Source: Holosporales bacterium
Lineage (GTDB): Bacteria > Pseudomonadota > Alphaproteobacteria > BNTO01
Length of the DNA stretch: 5,977 bases
Assembly (NCBI GenBank): GCA_031273545.1
Contig: JAISRQ010000098.1
Location: 1 to 5,977, forward strand
Direction: 5' to 3'
The position numbers and the translations under genes were made by a program. How positions within the stretch are numbered: the first letter of the stretch is position 1; each line of letters opens with the position of its first letter. Below, piece by piece: positions 4,929-5,977 of this stretch. The notes below the pieces were generated by a model, which was not told the DNA's origin, did not search any database, and worked only from the letters and a program-made list of their open reading frames with translations.

Positions 4929-5012
4929 ATTAAACCTGGGTTATACCACAGACCGGAATCTCCGACGTGCAAGGAAATGAACCGGAAACAGGAGCTAAAA
5001 TTCTCCAAACAG

Positions 5013-5977
5013 CTACCCAATCATGTTCATGCCGCCCTTTAGTGCTGCGATTGCTCCGCCCTTCGTAGTAGACATGAGGCTACCGTCCAACGTTGCTTGC
5101 AGTCCTCCGAATATCCCGTCCATGGTTGCCTTGCACGTTACGTTGAGCGCTTCCAATTTAGCTTCGAGTGTCCCCTTGGCTGCCCAGTTTAACCCTTCGC
5201 TTTTCCAATCCATCGTTGCTTTTTGCGCGACATTTAACCCTTCAATTTTATGGTCCATACTTGCTTTTTGGTTAATGTTCACGCCCTCGACTACGACATC
5301 CATAGTCGCTTTTTCCGTAATATTTTTCGTAGCCGTAAGTTTTATTTCCCCGGTCGCATTTAGTTCAATATCCTTTGTTGCTTTTAAAACTATGCCAGCT
5401 TGTGAGGTTAACGTGATATCTTTTTGGGCCGTAACCGAAAGGGCTGCATCCGTTGTTATAGTAATATCCTTCTTCGCGGTAATGGTCATCTCGCCATCAT
5501 CAAAATTCATAATATAGTTGCCCTTCTTTAAGGTGATCACTTCATCGCCGTCTTCAAGTTCTATCGTCAACGACCCTTTTTTTAATGCAATAGAGTAATT
5601 TCCCTCTTCTATTGTCGTCTTCTTTTCTCCTTTTGTTATTGTGGTTTCAAGTAACCCATCCGTGATTTGCATCTGAGTAGTTGTTTTTTCCCCATCTTGT
5701 TTAACTAAAAACAAGTTTTCCTTCGCAATGGACGATATTTCAAAATCCTTTGTTGCATTAAACATGATCTTCTCTTTCTCTTCAGTATCGTCGAAGCTCA
5801 TCACGTTTGCCAACTCATCTTTTTCAGGGGACGTTTTCGTTTTCAGCATCACAATGCGCGGCTCCGCGGTAACATCAGGAGGCATTTTGTTCTCCCCATT
5901 ATAGAGGCACCCAACGATGACCGGTAAATCCGGGTTCCCATTTTCAAACGTAACTAGGACCTCCATCCCAATGCGCG
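5013..5977 (-). CDS. vgrG: Type VI secretion VgrG spike protein, C-terminal part (5' end off window)
   Basis: The minus-strand frame is open to the right edge and stops at 5013-5015; about 320 residues are visible. It enters in the VgrG/gp5 OB-fold (RIGMEVLVTFENGNPDLPVIVGCLYN), where the Met at 5966 is internal, not the start. A linker and DUF2345-like beta-strand repeats follow (KDITIT, KDITLTSQ, KDIELNATGEIKL). Then come five 15-residue units (5088-5312), KATMDVVVEGVNINQ being the first, and a Gly-rich tip ending GGMNMIG. VgrG trimers cap the Hcp tube and puncture target cells; the C-terminal prism normally receives a PAAR tip or effector. No effector domain is fused, and no effector, PAAR or adaptor gene follows within 450 bp. 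No clear terminator is seen. Confidence 0.88.
   Translation of the reverse strand, partial: RIGMEVLVTFENGNPDLPVIVGCLYNGENKMPPDVTAEPRIVMLKTKTSPEKDELANVMSFDDTEEKEKIMFNATKDFEISSIAKENLFLVKQDGEKTTTQMQITDGLLETTITKGEKKTTIEEGNYSIALKKGSLTIELEDGDEVITLKKGNYIMNFDDGEMTITAKKDITITTDAALSVTAQKDITLTSQAGIVLKATKDIELNATGEIKLTATKNITEKATMDVVVEGVNINQKASMDHKIEGLNVAQKATMDWKSEGLNWAAKGTLEAKLEALNVTCKATMDGIFGGLQATLDGSLMSTTKGGAIAALKGGMNMIG
5088..5312 (-). repeat. Five tandem 45-bp units in vgrG
   Basis: Five successive 15-residue units with the pattern KATMD-x5-GLN-x3 make the last part of the VgrG needle before its Gly-rich tip. In order they begin KATMDVVVEG, KASMDHKIEG, KATMDWKSEG, KGTLEAKLEA and KATMDGIFGG. The regular Asn and hydrophobic positions fit stacked beta-strands of a triple-stranded prism. 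Unit number could set needle length. Confidence 0.75.

Larger units (their letters stand above)
4563..5012. other. Repeat-rich intergenic region without a convincing gene
   Basis: About 450 bp with stops in all frames and no Shine-Dalgarno-supported frame. Contents are dispersed-repeat copies C and D; a perfect 10-bp palindrome TGGGGCCCCA (4746-4755); and a two-part motif TAAACCTGGG ... ACCGGA-TCT present twice (4740-4775 and 4931-4961, gaps of 16 and 11 bp). ACTTGA (4816-4821)/TCAAGT (4832-4837) interleaves with AGGGG (4822-4826)/CCCCT (4843-4847). It may be decayed coding DNA, or contain an unrecognised small RNA. No tmRNA, SRP RNA or RNase P hallmarks were found. Confidence 0.6.

Noticed and set aside
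4563..5012. tmRNA, SRP RNA or RNase P RNA in the gap
   Set aside because: The characteristic conserved ends and core motifs of these RNAs were not found; TTCGAA-like strings near 4761 do not sit in a paired T arm.
5023..5517. 164-codon plus-strand frame opposite vgrG
   Set aside because: Shadow of the repetitive VgrG coding sequence; hydrophobic content is a by-product of the repeat codons.

Overview
This 6 kb window looks like chromosomal DNA from a Gram-negative proteobacterium with a moderately AT-rich genome. The gene set is a periplasmic SurA-type chaperone, an archaeal-type (class I) fructose-bisphosphate aldolase, a type VI secretion VgrG spike and a BspA-like leucine-rich-repeat (LRR) protein. 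Together with loose spacing, gene remnants and dispersed repeats, this resembles host-associated Alphaproteobacteria such as the Holosporales/Paracaedibacter-type protist symbionts. That assignment is an inference from gene content; no taxonomic marker in the window proves it.

Layout, left to right. (1) surA-like gene on the minus strand, 5' end near 1168, running off the left edge. (2) tRNA-Ser(CGA) at 1355-1444, plus strand. (3) A 26-codon remnant of the 3' end of an LRR gene (1490-1567) and its flank. (4) A complete 414-codon LRR gene (1741-2985) whose 3' end and flank are a near-copy of the remnant's, so the intact gene sits between direct repeats spaced by about 1418 bp. (5) fbaB at 3317-4270, with a GTG start, a Shine-Dalgarno site and a strong promoter. 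(6) tRNA-Gln(TTG) at 4488-4562. (7) About 450 bp without a convincing gene but rich in inverted and dispersed repeats (4563-5012). (8) The C-terminal part of a minus-strand vgrG, running off the right edge.

The genes do not form one operon. surA and vgrG are on the minus strand; the two tRNAs, the LRR gene and fbaB are on the plus strand, and the LRR gene and fbaB each have their own promoter candidate. SurA (outer-membrane biogenesis), VgrG (contractile injection) and the LRR protein (possibly exported) fit a cell that remodels its surface and interacts with a host. FbaB supplies glycolysis/gluconeogenesis.

The most unusual signal is a previously unlabelled short dispersed repeat of about 70-90 bp. 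Four recognisable but diverged copies lie in this window: one inside the 5' coding end of surA (antisense to the gene), one behind the LRR gene, one behind tRNA-Gln and one in the gap before vgrG. The copy in surA coincides with codons 19-50, that is, the stretch encoding the signal peptide. This recalls the coding-region palindromic elements of Rickettsia. The copies were compared by eye only and need a genome-wide search.
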